From JAWKZG01 sp041396125 (GTDB lineage: Bacteria; Pseudomonadota; Gammaproteobacteria; Competibacterales; Competibacteraceae), in NCBI GenBank assembly GCA_041396125.1, contig JAWKZG010000010.1:124001-188000 (forward strand): 64,000 nucleotides of DNA. Direction: 5' to 3'. A program made the translations under genes and the position numbers. This document shows, piece after piece, positions 25,872-35,499 of the stretch; within the stretch, counting starts at the first letter, position 1, and each line of letters opens with the position of its first letter. The notes beneath the pieces are model-generated. The model was not told the origin of the DNA. It did not search any database and worked only from the letters and a program-made list of their open reading frames with translations.

Positions 25872-27366
25872 TCAGCTTGCTGTGGCGGTATCGGCCGGGC
25901 GTGGCCAGAGTGCCTTCAGCAAGGGCCACAGTAGCACTGCCAGCGTCAGGCAGTGAATACCAATGCTGGTAGTCGAGCTGAGCAGATAGCTGTAGTCGCC
26001 GTTCGATATCATCAGCGCGCGGCGCAAATACTGCTCGACCATCGGTCCCAGCACGAAGCCGATCAGCAGCGGCGCGGGGGAATACCCAAAAACACGAAAA
26101 ATATAGCCGAGTACGCCCATGGCAAGCACGGCCCAGATGTCGAAGGTGGAATTGGCAATACCATAAACACCGGTGCAAATGAGCGTAATAATGACCGGAA
26201 ATAAAAAGCGACGCGGCACCGAAACCAGATAGGCCCAGATACCGATCAGGGGAATATTCAGCAGCAACAGAAAGATGTTGCCAATCCAGAAACTGGCTAC
26301 CAGACCCCAGAACAGTTGCGGGTGATCTGCGACCAGCTGCGGGCCGGGTGCGATGCCGTGAATCATAAGGGCACCAAGAATGATGGCCATGGTTGGCGTG
26401 CCGGGGATGCCGAGCGTCATCGTCGGGATAAACGCGGTTTGCGCCGCTGCATTATTGGCGGCTTCGGGCGCAGCAATGCCGTTGATCCTGCCCTGGCCAA
26501 ACTCGTGCGCGTTACGCGATACCGATTTTTCAAACGAATAAGCCAGGAAGGACGCAATCGTCGGCCCGGCACCGGGCAGGGGCCCGAGACTGCCACCCAC
26601 TGCTGCCCCACGCAGAACCGACGGGATAATACTGCGCAAGCGGCGAAAGGCACGGAACATCTCCCGCGCGGTGATAGGAATGGCTTTTTGGCCGTTATGA
26701 GCTGCGCCGATATTGGCGATAACTTCAGGCAGTCCGAACAACCCCATCGCTACTGCAACAATGCTTAAACCATCCAGCAGATTCGGGATGTCAAAGGTAT
26801 AGCGGGCCGCGCCGCTGTTGAGATCCAGCCCCACTGTGCCCAGCAGCATGCCGATGCAGACCATGGCAATACCTTTTAAGGGTGCGCCCTGGACGACGGT
26901 GGAACCCGCCACCAGACCGAGCAACAGCGTGGCGAAGTACTCGGCCGGTCCGAAAGAGAGCGAAAAACTGACGATCAGGGGGGACAGGGCAATCATCGCC
27001 ATGATGCCGATCGTGCCGCCGCAAAACGAGGCGATCTGTGCTGTCAGCAGGGCCAGCCCGGCATCGCCGCGTTTGGCCATCGGGTAACCGTCCAGTGTGG
27101 TAATGGCATTGGACGCGGTGCCGGGAAGATTCAGCAATATGGACGCAATAGAGCCACCAAGCTCAGCCCGTAATAAACCCCGGCCAGCATAATGACAGCG
27201 GTGGTGGGATCGAGGTAGAAGGTTACCGGCAGCAGAATGGAGATCGCGGCGATAGCGCCAATACCCGGCAGAACGCCGATAATATTTCCCAGGGCAACGC
27301 CGGCAGACAATATGCCAGATTGACCGGTGCCAGCGCGGTCATGAAACCGGATAACAGTTCGTTCAT
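25872..27366 (-). pseudogene. TctA large permease of a tripartite tricarboxylate transporter, frameshifted
   Basis: The start MNELLSGFMTALAPVNLAY is at 27366, overlapping the small-subunit stop. Frames change near 27310 (to SAGVALGNIIGVLPGIGAIA) and again near 27168 (to LLNLPGTASNAITTLDGYPM). The rest is a clean multi-helix permease with conserved family blocks GPLPGAGPTIASFLAYSFEK, TMTLGIPGTPTMAIILGALM and GIAPGPQLVADHP. Two single-base events disable it. It belongs with the TctB and TctC-like genes upstream. Confidence 0.85.
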
Positions 27367-27803
27367 CGGATAAACTCCGGGCCAAAATAAAGCGGCATGC
27401 CAAGACCTTTGGCAAATACGGCCCAGACAAATATCGCCAGCCCCAGGCCGAGCAGTAGCGTCTCCAGGACGCGTATTCTGGGTCGGGCCAGCGCCAGAAG
27501 GTAGCTGCCAGCGTGGTCAGGAAGATCCCGCCGGTTTCGATGAAAAACGTATACCATAACCGCGCCTGCGACCAGCCTGAGGCTGCGAAAATCGAAGGCA
27601 GAGGGTATGGCGGCAGCTTTGATGATATCCGTGGCGGCGATGAGCAGACCGAGTACGATAGTCACGCCGCTCAGTGCAACAGGTAACATTCCCGGCCCGA
27701 TATTTTGCAAGGTACCCAGCTCAAAGGTCAGCGCACCGAACAGGAACAGGGCACCGATACCCGCAATAAGCAGCCCGCTAACCCCATGCAGCAACATCTT
27801 CAT
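27363..27803 (-). pseudogene. TctB small permease of the TTT transporter, with compensating frameshifts
   Basis: The open frame is 146 codons, but residues about 90-112 (VFHRNRRDLPDHAGSYLL) are hydrophilic where a helix is expected. The adjacent frame gives FFIETGGIFLTTLAAT, a proper membrane segment. Two indels therefore cancel. The flanks are typical four-helix TctB (GVSGLLIAGIGALFLFGAL and LLLGLGLAIFVWAVFAKGLG). The product is probably impaired. Confidence 0.7.
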
Positions 27804-27846
27804 AATGGCTTTTTCCCCCCATCAATAATGTCAGCTGTACTATCTA

Positions 27847-28236
27847 TCAGCCCTGGGCCGAAATGTATTGACGCAGGTTGTTCATCTTGTACGAAAATGC
27901 ACTGGGTATTTCCTGCATCTCGAAGGCAAAAGCCAGCGGCTGGCGGTCAGCCAGCGGTTTCAGATGGCTGGAAAGGCGGGCAAAAATATGGTCCGCTGCC
28001 GCTTTTTTAGTAGCCATGTCACGCCCTTCCCCAATGCGAATCGACAGATGGACGAAGGACCGGTCCGGCTGCAGATCGCCGACCAGATACTCATCCACCC
28101 GATTTACCCGTACCCGGATACCGGCGATCGGAAAAATCCCGGTTTCGAGCATAGCATCGTAGACGGCTTTGCCAATGTTGCGGAGCTCGGGCTCGGCCCC
28201 GATGTTATTTGAATATTCAACCCATGCATGCGGCAT
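27847..28236 (-). CDS. 5-carboxymethyl-2-hydroxymuconate isomerase-like protein (HpaF/CHMI)
   Basis: 129 residues starting MPHAWVEYSNNI. In this tautomerase-superfamily enzyme the initiator Met is removed and Pro-1 is the catalytic base, and the start shows that arrangement. Further CHMI-like blocks are RVRVNRVDEYLVGD, FVHLSIRIGEGRDMATKKAA and FAFEMQEIPSAFSYKMNN. It would isomerise a hydroxymuconate-type intermediate before HpaG/HpaH-like steps encoded in the same operon. It is intact, and placed between the binding protein and small permease of the TTT system. Confidence 0.85.
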   Translation of the reverse strand: MPHAWVEYSNNIGAEPELRNIGKAVYDAMLETGIFPIAGIRVRVNRVDEYLVGDLQPDRSFVHLSIRIGEGRDMATKKAAADHIFARLSSHLKPLADRQPLAFAFEMQEIPSAFSYKMNNLRQYISAQG

Positions 28237-28302
28237 AGGACACTCCTTAAATAATAATAAACAGGGACGGGAGAGTATTCCCCCGTCCAGCAGATGGCCA
28301 GA

Positions 28303-29271
28303 TTACTGGGGTTCCAGTCCGGCTTCTTTGATTTCTGCCGTCCAGCGATCATACTCGCGGGCGATATAGTCAGAGGTTTCCCGGGCGCTCAACTGCGCAG
28401 TGGACGGAATAACACCGACTACTTCCAGCTGCATTTTGACGTCCGGATCATTCACGGTCTTGTTGAAAGCGGCATTCAACAGGTCGAGCCGATCCTGCGG
28501 CACGCCATGCGGAGCCACGATGCCGTACCAGCCGACCACCTTGAAGCCGTCGAACCCGACTTCTTCGGCGGTCGGAGTATCGGGCAAAGCCGGGAAGCGT
28601 TCCTGGCTGGTCACCAGGATCGGTTTCAGGGTATCGACTTCGATATGGGGCAACACCGAGACCGGGCTGCTGATCAGAGCATTCACCCGTCCGGCCAGAA
28701 TATCGGAAATGGCAGCGCCGGAGCCGGGATAAGGAATGTTGGAAAAGTTGAGCTGGCCCTGTTTGGCCAACAGCCGTGATGCCAGCAAGGCCGCGCTGCC
28801 GCCGTTGGCCATGGTCATCCGTTCACTGGCAGCGGCCGCAAATTGCTCATAATTATCAATTCCCGCGTCGCCGGGCACGGTAATCACATAAGGTGATTCC
28901 GAAATCAGGGCGATGCCGTCAAAGTCTTCTTTCGGCTGGTATCGGGCGGCCTTGAACAGCGACGGGTTTAACGCCATCGTGGCCTGAATGCCGAACAGAA
29001 GGGTATAACCGTCCGCTTTTTCCCGGCTTGCCAGCATGGTGCCAACAGTGCCGGACGCGCCGGGACGGTTTTCGACCAGCAGCGGTTGCGGGATATATTT
29101 TGCGATCCCTTCAGCGACAATACGCGCTGTCACATCCGTACCCCCGCCCGGTGAATAAGGCACGATAAGACGAATGGGCTTATTGGGGAAATCTTCAGCC
29201 CAGGACCCGCTGCTGAGGGTCAGCGCCAGTGCACTGAGAACGGCTGACAGGATGGTTTTTTTTGATAGCAT
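28303..29271 (-). CDS. Tripartite tricarboxylate transporter solute-binding protein (TctC/Bug family)
   Basis: 322 residues with a signal peptide (ILSAVLSALALTLSSGSWA). The Bug fold is clear: FPNKPIRLIVPYSPGGGTDV, then VENRPGASGTVGTMLASREK and GYTLLFGIQATMALNPSLF. Such periplasmic receptors bind small carboxylates and pass them to TctA/TctB. It is the only undamaged part of this transporter. It is the second gene of the leftward operon, after the PrpB-like gene. Confidence 0.9.
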   Translation of the reverse strand: MLSKKTILSAVLSALALTLSSGSWAEDFPNKPIRLIVPYSPGGGTDVTARIVAEGIAKYIPQPLLVENRPGASGTVGTMLASREKADGYTLLFGIQATMALNPSLFKAARYQPKEDFDGIALISESPYVITVPGDAGIDNYEQFAAAASERMTMANGGSAALLASRLLAKQGQLNFSNIPYPGSGAAISDILAGRVNALISSPVSVLPHIEVDTLKPILVTSQERFPALPDTPTAEEVGFDGFKVVGWYGIVAPHGVPQDRLDLLNAAFNKTVNDPDVKMQLEVVGVIPSTAQLSARETSDYIAREYDRWTAEIKEAGLEPQ

Positions 29272-29315
29272 GAGACCTCTACTCCTCTTGTTTACAACTT
29301 TCTGTTTTACACGTG

Positions 29316-30209
29316 TTACTTCTGATTTTTGAACAGCTCGTCAATCTTCTGCTCATAGCTGTGGTAGTTCAGGAAATCGTATAGCTCTTCACGGCTTTGC
29401 ATAATGTCCAGAACACCCTTGGCTGAGCCTTCGGCCCGGATGTGCTGGTACACTTTCAGCGCAGCGGCGTTCATCGCCCGGTTGGCCGAGAGCGGATAAA
29501 GAGCCGCCGAAACGCCCACGCTGCGCAGCTCGTCCAGGGTGAAGTTTGGTGTTTTGGAGAACTCGGTAATATTGGCCAGGACGGGGTGCGGGCTATTGAT
29601 GGCCTCGACAAACGCCTGATACTGCGCCAGCTCGGTGCAGGCTTCTGCAAAGATCATATCGGCACCGGCTTCCACATAAGCGCAGGCCCGATCAATCGCG
29701 CCGTTCAGACCCTCAATAGCCAGTGCATCGGTGCGGGCGACGATGAAAAAGTTGTCATCGGTTTTGGCATCCACAGCGGCTTTCACCCGGTCAAGCATTT
29801 CGTCCTTGCTGACAATTTCCTTGCCGGGGCGGTGTCCGCAGCGTTTGAGTTGCACCTGGTCTTCCATATGCATGGCTGCTGCGCCGTCCTTGATCAGACC
29901 GCGCACCAGGCGGGCGATGGTGAAGGCACCGCCGAAACCGGTATCCACATCGACCAGCACCGGCAGATCGGTGGCATCCGTGACCCGACGCAGATCTGTC
30001 AGGACATCGCTCAAATTGGTAATTCCCAGGTCGGGCAGGCCATAAGACATATTGGCGACCCCGGCACCTGCCAGATAGAGCGCTTTATAGCCGACCCGCT
30101 GCGCCATCATGGCAGCATAAGCGTGTATTGCCCCCATAATTTGCAACGGGCTTTCTTCAACTAAAGCCTGTCTGAATTTTGCGCCCGCCGAAATATGTTG
30201 TGTCGTCAT
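29316..30209 (-). CDS. Isocitrate lyase/PEP mutase-family enzyme (methylisocitrate lyase-like)
   Basis: 297 residues, PrpB-like length. Active-site blocks are LVDVDTGFGG (metal-binding Asp), MHMEDQVQLKRCGHRPGKEI with catalytic Cys in the K-R-C-G-H loop, and FFIVARTDALAIEGLNGAID. The KRCGH motif favours C-C lyases (methylisocitrate or dimethylmalate lyase) over phosphonomutases. No other methylcitrate-cycle gene is nearby, so a dedicated C-C cleavage in the encoded pathway is likely. It is the first gene of the leftward operon, with a dyad at 30227-30239 just upstream. The ORF is intact. Confidence 0.86.
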   Translation of the reverse strand: MTTQHISAGAKFRQALVEESPLQIMGAIHAYAAMMAQRVGYKALYLAGAGVANMSYGLPDLGITNLSDVLTDLRRVTDATDLPVLVDVDTGFGGAFTIARLVRGLIKDGAAAMHMEDQVQLKRCGHRPGKEIVSKDEMLDRVKAAVDAKTDDNFFIVARTDALAIEGLNGAIDRACAYVEAGADMIFAEACTELAQYQAFVEAINSPHPVLANITEFSKTPNFTLDELRSVGVSAALYPLSANRAMNAAALKVYQHIRAEGSAKGVLDIMQSREELYDFLNYHSYEQKIDELFKNQK

Positions 30210-30226
30210 CGTTTATCTCCAGAAAA

Positions 30227-30239
30227 ACCACATAGTGGT
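30227..30239. promoter_or_regulatory. Dyad upstream of the leftward operon, candidate IclR operator
   Basis: ACCACATAGTGGT: 5-bp arms ACCAC/GTGGT around ATA, 18 bp upstream of the PrpB-like start codon and so near its ribosome site. The divergent IclR gene lies 420 bp to the right. Assignment to that regulator is inference. Confidence 0.4.
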
Positions 30240-30658
30240 AAAAATTGTGAATATTTTGATTTTTTATATCATAATATGGTCATTGTGAATGTCAAGCGAG
30301 CATGTTACCGATCGCTTAAAGGGTGGGCACATGACGGGATGGAATTCAGAATAGGATCAGTAAAAATATTTTTTATTGCTTTAAATCAATAAAATAACTT
30401 TTTACAAAATGATGAGCATCGAGGTGTGATGTGGATTTTCTGGTGGCTTTCCGGAGTGTCTCAAGGCCAGGCCGGAAGGCCACAAACAGGCGATGCTACA
30501 ATTATTAATGCCTTCCTGCTGCCCGGAAAACCATGCTGTGAATCCGACGTACGGGTTTGGTCGCGGCGGCTACCAACCGGTTATTTCATAACAACTTTAT
30601 TTCTTAATAACAAACTGATAAACCAGGCAATGAATGGTGTGGAAATGGTGTAAGAACG
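30240..30658. other. Divergent intergenic region, no gene
   Basis: AT-rich near 30240-30430, then mixed composition. I find no reading frame with coding character. It should hold promoters for both the leftward operon and the IclR gene. Confidence 0.5.
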
Positions 30659-31447
30659 ATGGATAGAACAAAAAGCAGTGAAGGAACCCAGAGCATTGAC
30701 CGAGCTACCGCAATTCTGGATATCGTGGCAGCTCACAACGAGGAGGGACTGACCTTAAGCGAGGTACTGGAAAAATCCCAGTTGGCCCGTGCAACAGCCC
30801 GGCGATTACTCATGGCCCTGGTCAAACACGGCTTTGTCGCCAGGAACACAGCCAATCGGCGCTACTTTCTGGGGCAGAAAATTTACGAACTGGGCCTTGT
30901 TGTTTTGCCCGTTTTTGACTTCTCCGAAATCTACCTGCCGAGTCTGACAACGCTGGTTGAGCGCACTGGAGACACGGTATTTCTGAATCGTCTGGTGGGC
31001 AACGACGTGCTCTGTATTGCGCGGGAAACGGGTGATTTTCCGGTCAAAGCCTTTGTCCTGGATGTCGGTGTCCAGCGCCCCATCGGGGTAGGGGCCGGCG
31101 GAATTGCCCTGTTGGCAGCGATGGAATCCACCCGCGCCAGTGAGATCCTGCAGCAGAATGCTGACCGCATAGCCGCGTTTAACAGTGATATTGACACTAT
31201 TGAAGCGCTGGTGACAGCGGCCAGAGAAAGCGGCCATGTAATACGTGATATTCCCGCTTTGGGAATCCGGACTGTTGCCATGGCTATCCGCGACAGTGCC
31301 GGAACACCTTTTGCCGCGATCAGTATTTCAACGATTATCGAACGTATGCAGGGCGAGCATCTACAGACCGTGCTGGCAACGCTGCGCCAGGAGGTCGATC
31401 GCATCACTGAAAAACTCAGCCGCAAGCGCCCGGTATATATTCCTTGA
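30659..31447 (+). CDS. IclR-family transcriptional regulator
   Basis: 262 residues. N-terminal winged helix: SIDRATAILDIVAAHNEEGL, then LARATARRLLMALVKHGFVA and RRYFLGQKIYELGLVV. The GAF-like effector domain follows (LTTLVERTGDTVFLNRLVGN, PIGVGAGGIALLAAMES, GIRTVAMAIRDSAGTPFAAI). IclR proteins commonly control aromatic-acid and carboxylate catabolism. It is divergent from the PrpB/TTT/Hpa-type operon and is the obvious candidate to control it. It mirrors the GntR gene at the far end of the island. Confidence 0.9.
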   Translation: MDRTKSSEGTQSIDRATAILDIVAAHNEEGLTLSEVLEKSQLARATARRLLMALVKHGFVARNTANRRYFLGQKIYELGLVVLPVFDFSEIYLPSLTTLVERTGDTVFLNRLVGNDVLCIARETGDFPVKAFVLDVGVQRPIGVGAGGIALLAAMESTRASEILQQNADRIAAFNSDIDTIEALVTAARESGHVIRDIPALGIRTVAMAIRDSAGTPFAAISISTIIERMQGEHLQTVLATLRQEVDRITEKLSRKRPVYIP

Positions 31448-31670
31448 TGTCCCCTGATTATTGAGAGAGGGGAAGAGACTTGCGTCGTGCTGTGGGTGAA
31501 GCTTGGCGCTACGGCCTGATAGTTTCAGAGCCTTAAACCTGCTTCTTTTCTTATTAGGCGCAAATAGTGTACTTTCGACTAGAATTAAGAGAAACCGGCT
31601 TCAGAAGAATAATCAGTATTGTAGCGGGAGGTCATTTTCAAATGACACTTTACCTTTTGTACGAACAATA

Positions 31671-32211
31671 ATGAGCCAGCGTGACCTGATTCTCCGGCCC
31701 CTTCGCTACAGTGATGAACGCACTTTCCGGGCGGCTGTCGAGGCGTTTGCCGATGCTGATCCGGACTTCGGATTTGCTTTGCCTTCGATACCCCAGTTAT
31801 TCAGCCAGCCGTTGATCAGGTGCACGCCTGGTCAAGGCGAACGTCGCCGGAGACGTTTGTGCCCAACTCTGACGTCTGGTTGAACTAGATGACCAGGTAG
31901 TCGCGTACTTGTTGCGCCACTGGCTGGAACGGCATGCCTGCTGCGATTTCGGCGGGCATAGTTGGATACGGTGTGATTCCGTCTCACAGGAAGCGCGGTT
32001 ACGCCAGCCAGATGCTGCAACAGACACCGCCAATCGCCCAAAGTTTGGCATCCCCCCGATCTCTTGGTCACTGCCGACGAGAACAATCATGCCACAGCGG
32101 GTCATCGAGAGCGTCGGCGGTTTGTTTGAAAGCACTGTGCAGGAGCCTGGGGCATTGGTTCGCAAAAAGCGTTACTGGATTAACGTCTCGCAGCATAGCA
32201 ACAGAAATTAA
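31671..32211 (+). pseudogene. GNAT-family acetyltransferase, multiply frameshifted
   Basis: Begins MSQRDLILRPLRYSDERTFR at 31671. Later pieces lie in other frames: the acetyl-CoA loop YGVIPSHRKRGYASQMLQQT near 31970, then RVIESVGGLFESTVQEPGAL and a final RKKRYWINVSQHSNRN ending at 32211. At least three frame changes and a stop are needed to connect them. The substrate is unknown and the gene is not functional as written. Confidence 0.75.
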
Positions 32212-32303
32212 TCCTGGGTCAGGCCGTCACTACAGCTCTGACCGCGTTGAGGGATGAGCCATTATGGTTCATATAAAAAAACTAACTACCTTTGGAGTGT
32301 TGG

Positions 32304-33333
32304 GTGAAGATTCTACAAAAATTATTACTGGCGATTTTCTCTTTCGTGGCGTTTCCCGTTTTAGTGTTTGCTCAAGCCACGGATGTCTCCTGTAATGGCG
32401 GTAACGATGGGGCGGTATCGGCAACTATCACTAGTCTCCCTGGTGAAACCTGGACATGTGATTGTCTGGCTCCAGGCCTTACGGAGCATACCGGCGTCTG
32501 AAGATCCAGAAAGTATATACACCTGTGCGATCACTGATCTTCCCGCAGGCACATACAATTTAACTGCCAACAGAAGCCCTGATCCTCTGATGGAACCGCT
32601 CACACTTGAGCTGACCGTCAACGAACCCCCAGCCCTTATTGTTGATATCAGCCCAACGGATGCTTCACAGTGCAGTGCCAGTGATGGCAGCATAAGCGCA
32701 TCGCCTAGCGGGGGCACACCCGATTATCTTTATCTATGGGATGACCCAGGGGCACAGACAACGGCTACTGCCACGGGACTGGCCATTGGTACTTACAATG
32801 TCACCGTTACTGATGCTAATGGTTGCACTGCCATGAATACGGCTACCGTCAGTTGCGCCGAAGCTGATCTGTCCATCACGAAAACGGGCAACACTAATCT
32901 GATCACTGTCGGGAATCCCCTGATCTATACGCTAGAGGTTAACAATGCAGGTCCCGATACAGCTACCGGTGTTGTTGTTACTGACGTATTGCCTGTAGGC
33001 GTCAATCTGGTTTCAACGTCGGGCTGTGCCGAAGATCCCGCAGGTGTGCCCACTTGTACATTGGGCGATATAGCTGCCAATAACTCCGCTATGTTCACTA
33101 TTGAAGTCATGGTCAATGCTGGCACTATCGGTACTATTACCAACAGTGCCTCTGTGACTTCCTCTATCTTCGATCCTGTAGATGCCAACAGTGCTAGCGA
33201 AGACACCATGGTGATGCCCCTCCCGCCAGCTCCTGTAACTATACCCGCTATAAGTGCTTGGGGTTTGGGACTGCTAATTGCGCTGTTCGGACTGATACTG
33301 TTTTTCACTAACCGTATCCATCGTAGAAAATGA
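32304..33333 (+). pseudogene. Secreted DUF11-repeat protein with IPTL-CTERM-like tail, frameshifted
   Basis: GTG start at 32304 after a GGAG, with a signal peptide (LLLAIFSFVAFPVLVFAQ). The first frame ends at 32501, and a shift near 32480-32505 restores SEDPESIYTCAITDLPAGTY. SprB/PKD-like modules follow (YLYLWDDPGAQTTATATGLA and TYNVTVTDANGCTA), then a DUF11 repeat (ADLSITKTGN, YTLEVNNAGPDTATGVVVTD). The tail IPAISAWGLGLLIALFGLIL plus a basic end matches IPTL-CTERM sorting signals. This is a cell-surface protein inactivated by one frameshift. Confidence 0.75.
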
Positions 33334-33495
33334 AAGCCCACGTGGTCCGGGATTAAGCAGACTGGTTATGATGCGCAGCGTAATCCCAGCGTTTCGCTAT
33401 ATCAACCCGGCCTGCACCCTGACCGCAGTGCATGTTTTCTGGTGCGGGCCAGCAAATGCTTTGATGACATCGAACTACTATCGCCTGCAACGACC

Positions 33496-34062
33496 TACTA
33501 CCCTTACCCCGATCACCTGAACACCGTCCGAGCGATCACCGACGCCAGCCAGCGCGTGATCTGGCGCTAGGACAGCGCGCCGTTTGGCGATACCTTACCG
33601 GAGGAAGCCCCCGCCGGTGACGGTCTGGCGTTGAGGTTCAATCTGCGTTTTCCGGGTCAGTATTTTGACAGCGAAACAAACCTGCATTACAACTACTTCC
33701 GGGACTACGATTTGACTACTGGGCGCTATGTGAAGAGTGATCCGGTTGGACTCAATGGGGGCATTAGTACGTATGCTTATGCCGAAAACAATCCCATTAT
33801 AAAATCAGATCCTTTGGGTAGGAATGTTGGTATTTTTTTGCAGGCTCGATGTGCAGTGCTACTTATTGGGGGCAAGATTTATTGCAAAGAATCCAATCGT
33901 CGATGTAACTACGGAGATTCATGCAAAGTATTACTCGAAAAAGCAAACAGTATTAAGCTTTGTATTTATTACCAAACCATATTAGCCAAATACTGTTATC
34001 TAGATAATCCTACCCATAAACAAAGGATTGCTGACGAAACGAGCCCGCGTAGGCCGGGCTAG
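33496..34062 (+). pseudogene. Rhs-family C-terminal fragment (core end plus variable tip)
   Basis: The frame encodes YYPYPDHLNTVRAITDASQR, then VIWR-stop-DSAPFGD. The TAG at 33568-33570 replaces the Trp codon usual in 'WRWD'. The Rhs core continues RFPGQYFDSETNLHYNYFRD, YDLTTGRYVKSDPVGL and ISTYAYAENNPI, ending KSDPLG. About 75 residues of unrelated Cys-rich tip follow (LLIGGKIYCKESNRRCNYGD...). The long N-terminal part is absent, so this is a displaced or degraded Rhs tip. The toxin class is not recognisable. Confidence 0.75.
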
Positions 34063-34614
34063 TAGCCTGGCGATGAAACGCGCGTAAAACGCACCGGTAG
34101 GGCGGCAATAAGCGAAGCGCATTGCGCCGGGTGCTTTCTTGACCATCAGCTACGCAGACCCACAGCTTTCACTCGCCGATCATCCGCCGCTTGAAACAAT
34201 CCGTGTAACCTGGATGGCATGTAAACGCCGCCTCATGATCCAGCGATCACCCCCATCCCCAACACCACCCGAATCGGCTCAATAGCAACCTCGAAACGCG
34301 CCAACCACTATCGCCCCTAGGCCTGATCGGCCAGTGCTACCCGTTCATCGGTGCACGCCGCACGAAAGCCAAGGCTGTCATAGTCCAGCAACGCATACGT
34401 GCGCGGTGTCCCCATGTGCCAGAGCTGCCAACCGCAAACCGGCGCGTTACTATTTGGCAAAGGCCGTGATAAAAAACCGCCTGGGCAGAACCTGTCGGTC
34501 TAGAATAGCGCGCATTCGTATCGGTAACTGCACGGCTGATGCGAAAGTTTGCATCGACGGTTGCTGATTGCTCGGGCCGCCGATTGAATCAATACGCGAA
34601 AAGGAGAATTTCAC
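34063..34614. other. Intergenic region with one REP-like hairpin, no gene
   Basis: GGCGGCAATAAGCGAAGCGC continues to ATTGCGCC (34101-34128) and forms a stem between GGC(G)GCAAT and ATTGCGCC, a short interspersed repeat type common in proteobacteria. The rest contains no frame I can support and no recognisable protein remnant. Confidence 0.5.
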
Positions 34615-35397
34615 ATGAATCTGAATGATAAAGTCTGCCTGATTACCGGTGCTGCGCGCGGTATCGGTGCTGCCATTGCGAAACGCTATGTTGAAGCCGG
34701 GGCCAAGGTCGCTATTGCTGATCTGCAGCTGGAAGCAGCCCAGGAAACTGCGGCTCAGCTCAGCGCGATGGGGCCGGGCAGCGCGATCGGCGTGGCAATG
34801 GATGTCACCAGCGAAGAGCAGGTTAACAGCGGGGTTGCTGAAGTGGTTAAACACTGGGGCGGGGTGGATGTGCTGGTGTCAAATGCCGGTATCCAGATCG
34901 TGCATCCGGTCGAGTCCTTTCCGTTTGCTGACTGGAAAAAAATGCTGGCGATCCACCTGGATGGTGCTTTCCTGACCACCCAGGCCTGTCTGCCGCATAT
35001 GTATCAGAAAGGGGCCGGCTCGATCATCTACATGGGTTCTGTGCATTCAAAAGAAGCCTCGCCATTAAAATCAGCTTATGTGACGGCCAAACACGGTTTG
35101 CTCGGCCTGGCGCGCACCGTTTCGAAAGAGGGTGCCAAGCATGGTGTGCGGGCGAACGTGATTTGTCCGGGCTTTGTCAAAACGCCACTGGTCGAGAAAC
35201 AAATTCCCGAGCAGGCCAAAGAACTGGGCATTTCGGAAGACGAAGTGGTCAAGAAAATTATGCTGGGTAATACCGTGGATCAGGAATTCACCACTGTCGA
35301 AGATGTGGCTGAGGTTGCTTTGCTGTTCGCGGCTTTCCCGAGCAATGCGCTGACCGGTCAGTCTTTGGTGGTCAGTCATGGCTGGTACATGAACTAA
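34615..35397 (+). CDS. bdhA: 3-hydroxybutyrate dehydrogenase (SDR family)
   Basis: 260 residues with AAAAGGAG ahead of the ATG. Classical SDR features are the dinucleotide loop CLITGAARGIGAAIAKRYVE, the NAG motif (LVSNAGIQIVHPVE), catalytic Ser in IYMGSVHSKEASP, and Y-x-x-x-K in SAYVTAKHGLLGLARTVSKE. The HSKEASPLKSAY stretch and the ending VVSHGWYMN are typical of D-3-hydroxybutyrate dehydrogenase. It interconverts 3-hydroxybutyrate and acetoacetate with NAD, linking polyhydroxybutyrate or ketone-body use to acetyl-CoA. It is monocistronic and is followed by a strong hairpin. Confidence 0.9.
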   Translation: MNLNDKVCLITGAARGIGAAIAKRYVEAGAKVAIADLQLEAAQETAAQLSAMGPGSAIGVAMDVTSEEQVNSGVAEVVKHWGGVDVLVSNAGIQIVHPVESFPFADWKKMLAIHLDGAFLTTQACLPHMYQKGAGSIIYMGSVHSKEASPLKSAYVTAKHGLLGLARTVSKEGAKHGVRANVICPGFVKTPLVEKQIPEQAKELGISEDEVVKKIMLGNTVDQEFTTVEDVAEVALLFAAFPSNALTGQSLVVSHGWYMN

Positions 35398-35412
35398 ATC
35401 CTTTCCCGCTGT

Positions 35413-35439
35413 TCTGGCCGGGTCTGAATCCCGGCCAGA
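35413..35439 (+). terminator. Strong hairpin after bdhA
   Basis: TCTGGCCGGG and CCCGGCCAGA form a perfect 10-bp GC-rich stem with a 7-nt loop, 15 bp after the bdhA stop. No T-run follows, so it may act as an mRNA 3' stabiliser or a Rho-assisted terminator. Confidence 0.6.
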
Positions 35440-35499
35440 GCACACTCTCAGTCTATAAAACTAACCTACGACTGCTGCGGTATATCCGCAAACTTCACT

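Noticed and set aside
17516..27803. All transporter frameshifts being sequencing errors
   Set aside because: Cannot be fully excluded, but the lesions avoid every enzyme gene in the same 10 kb and include a substitution-type stop, which random read errors would not explain.
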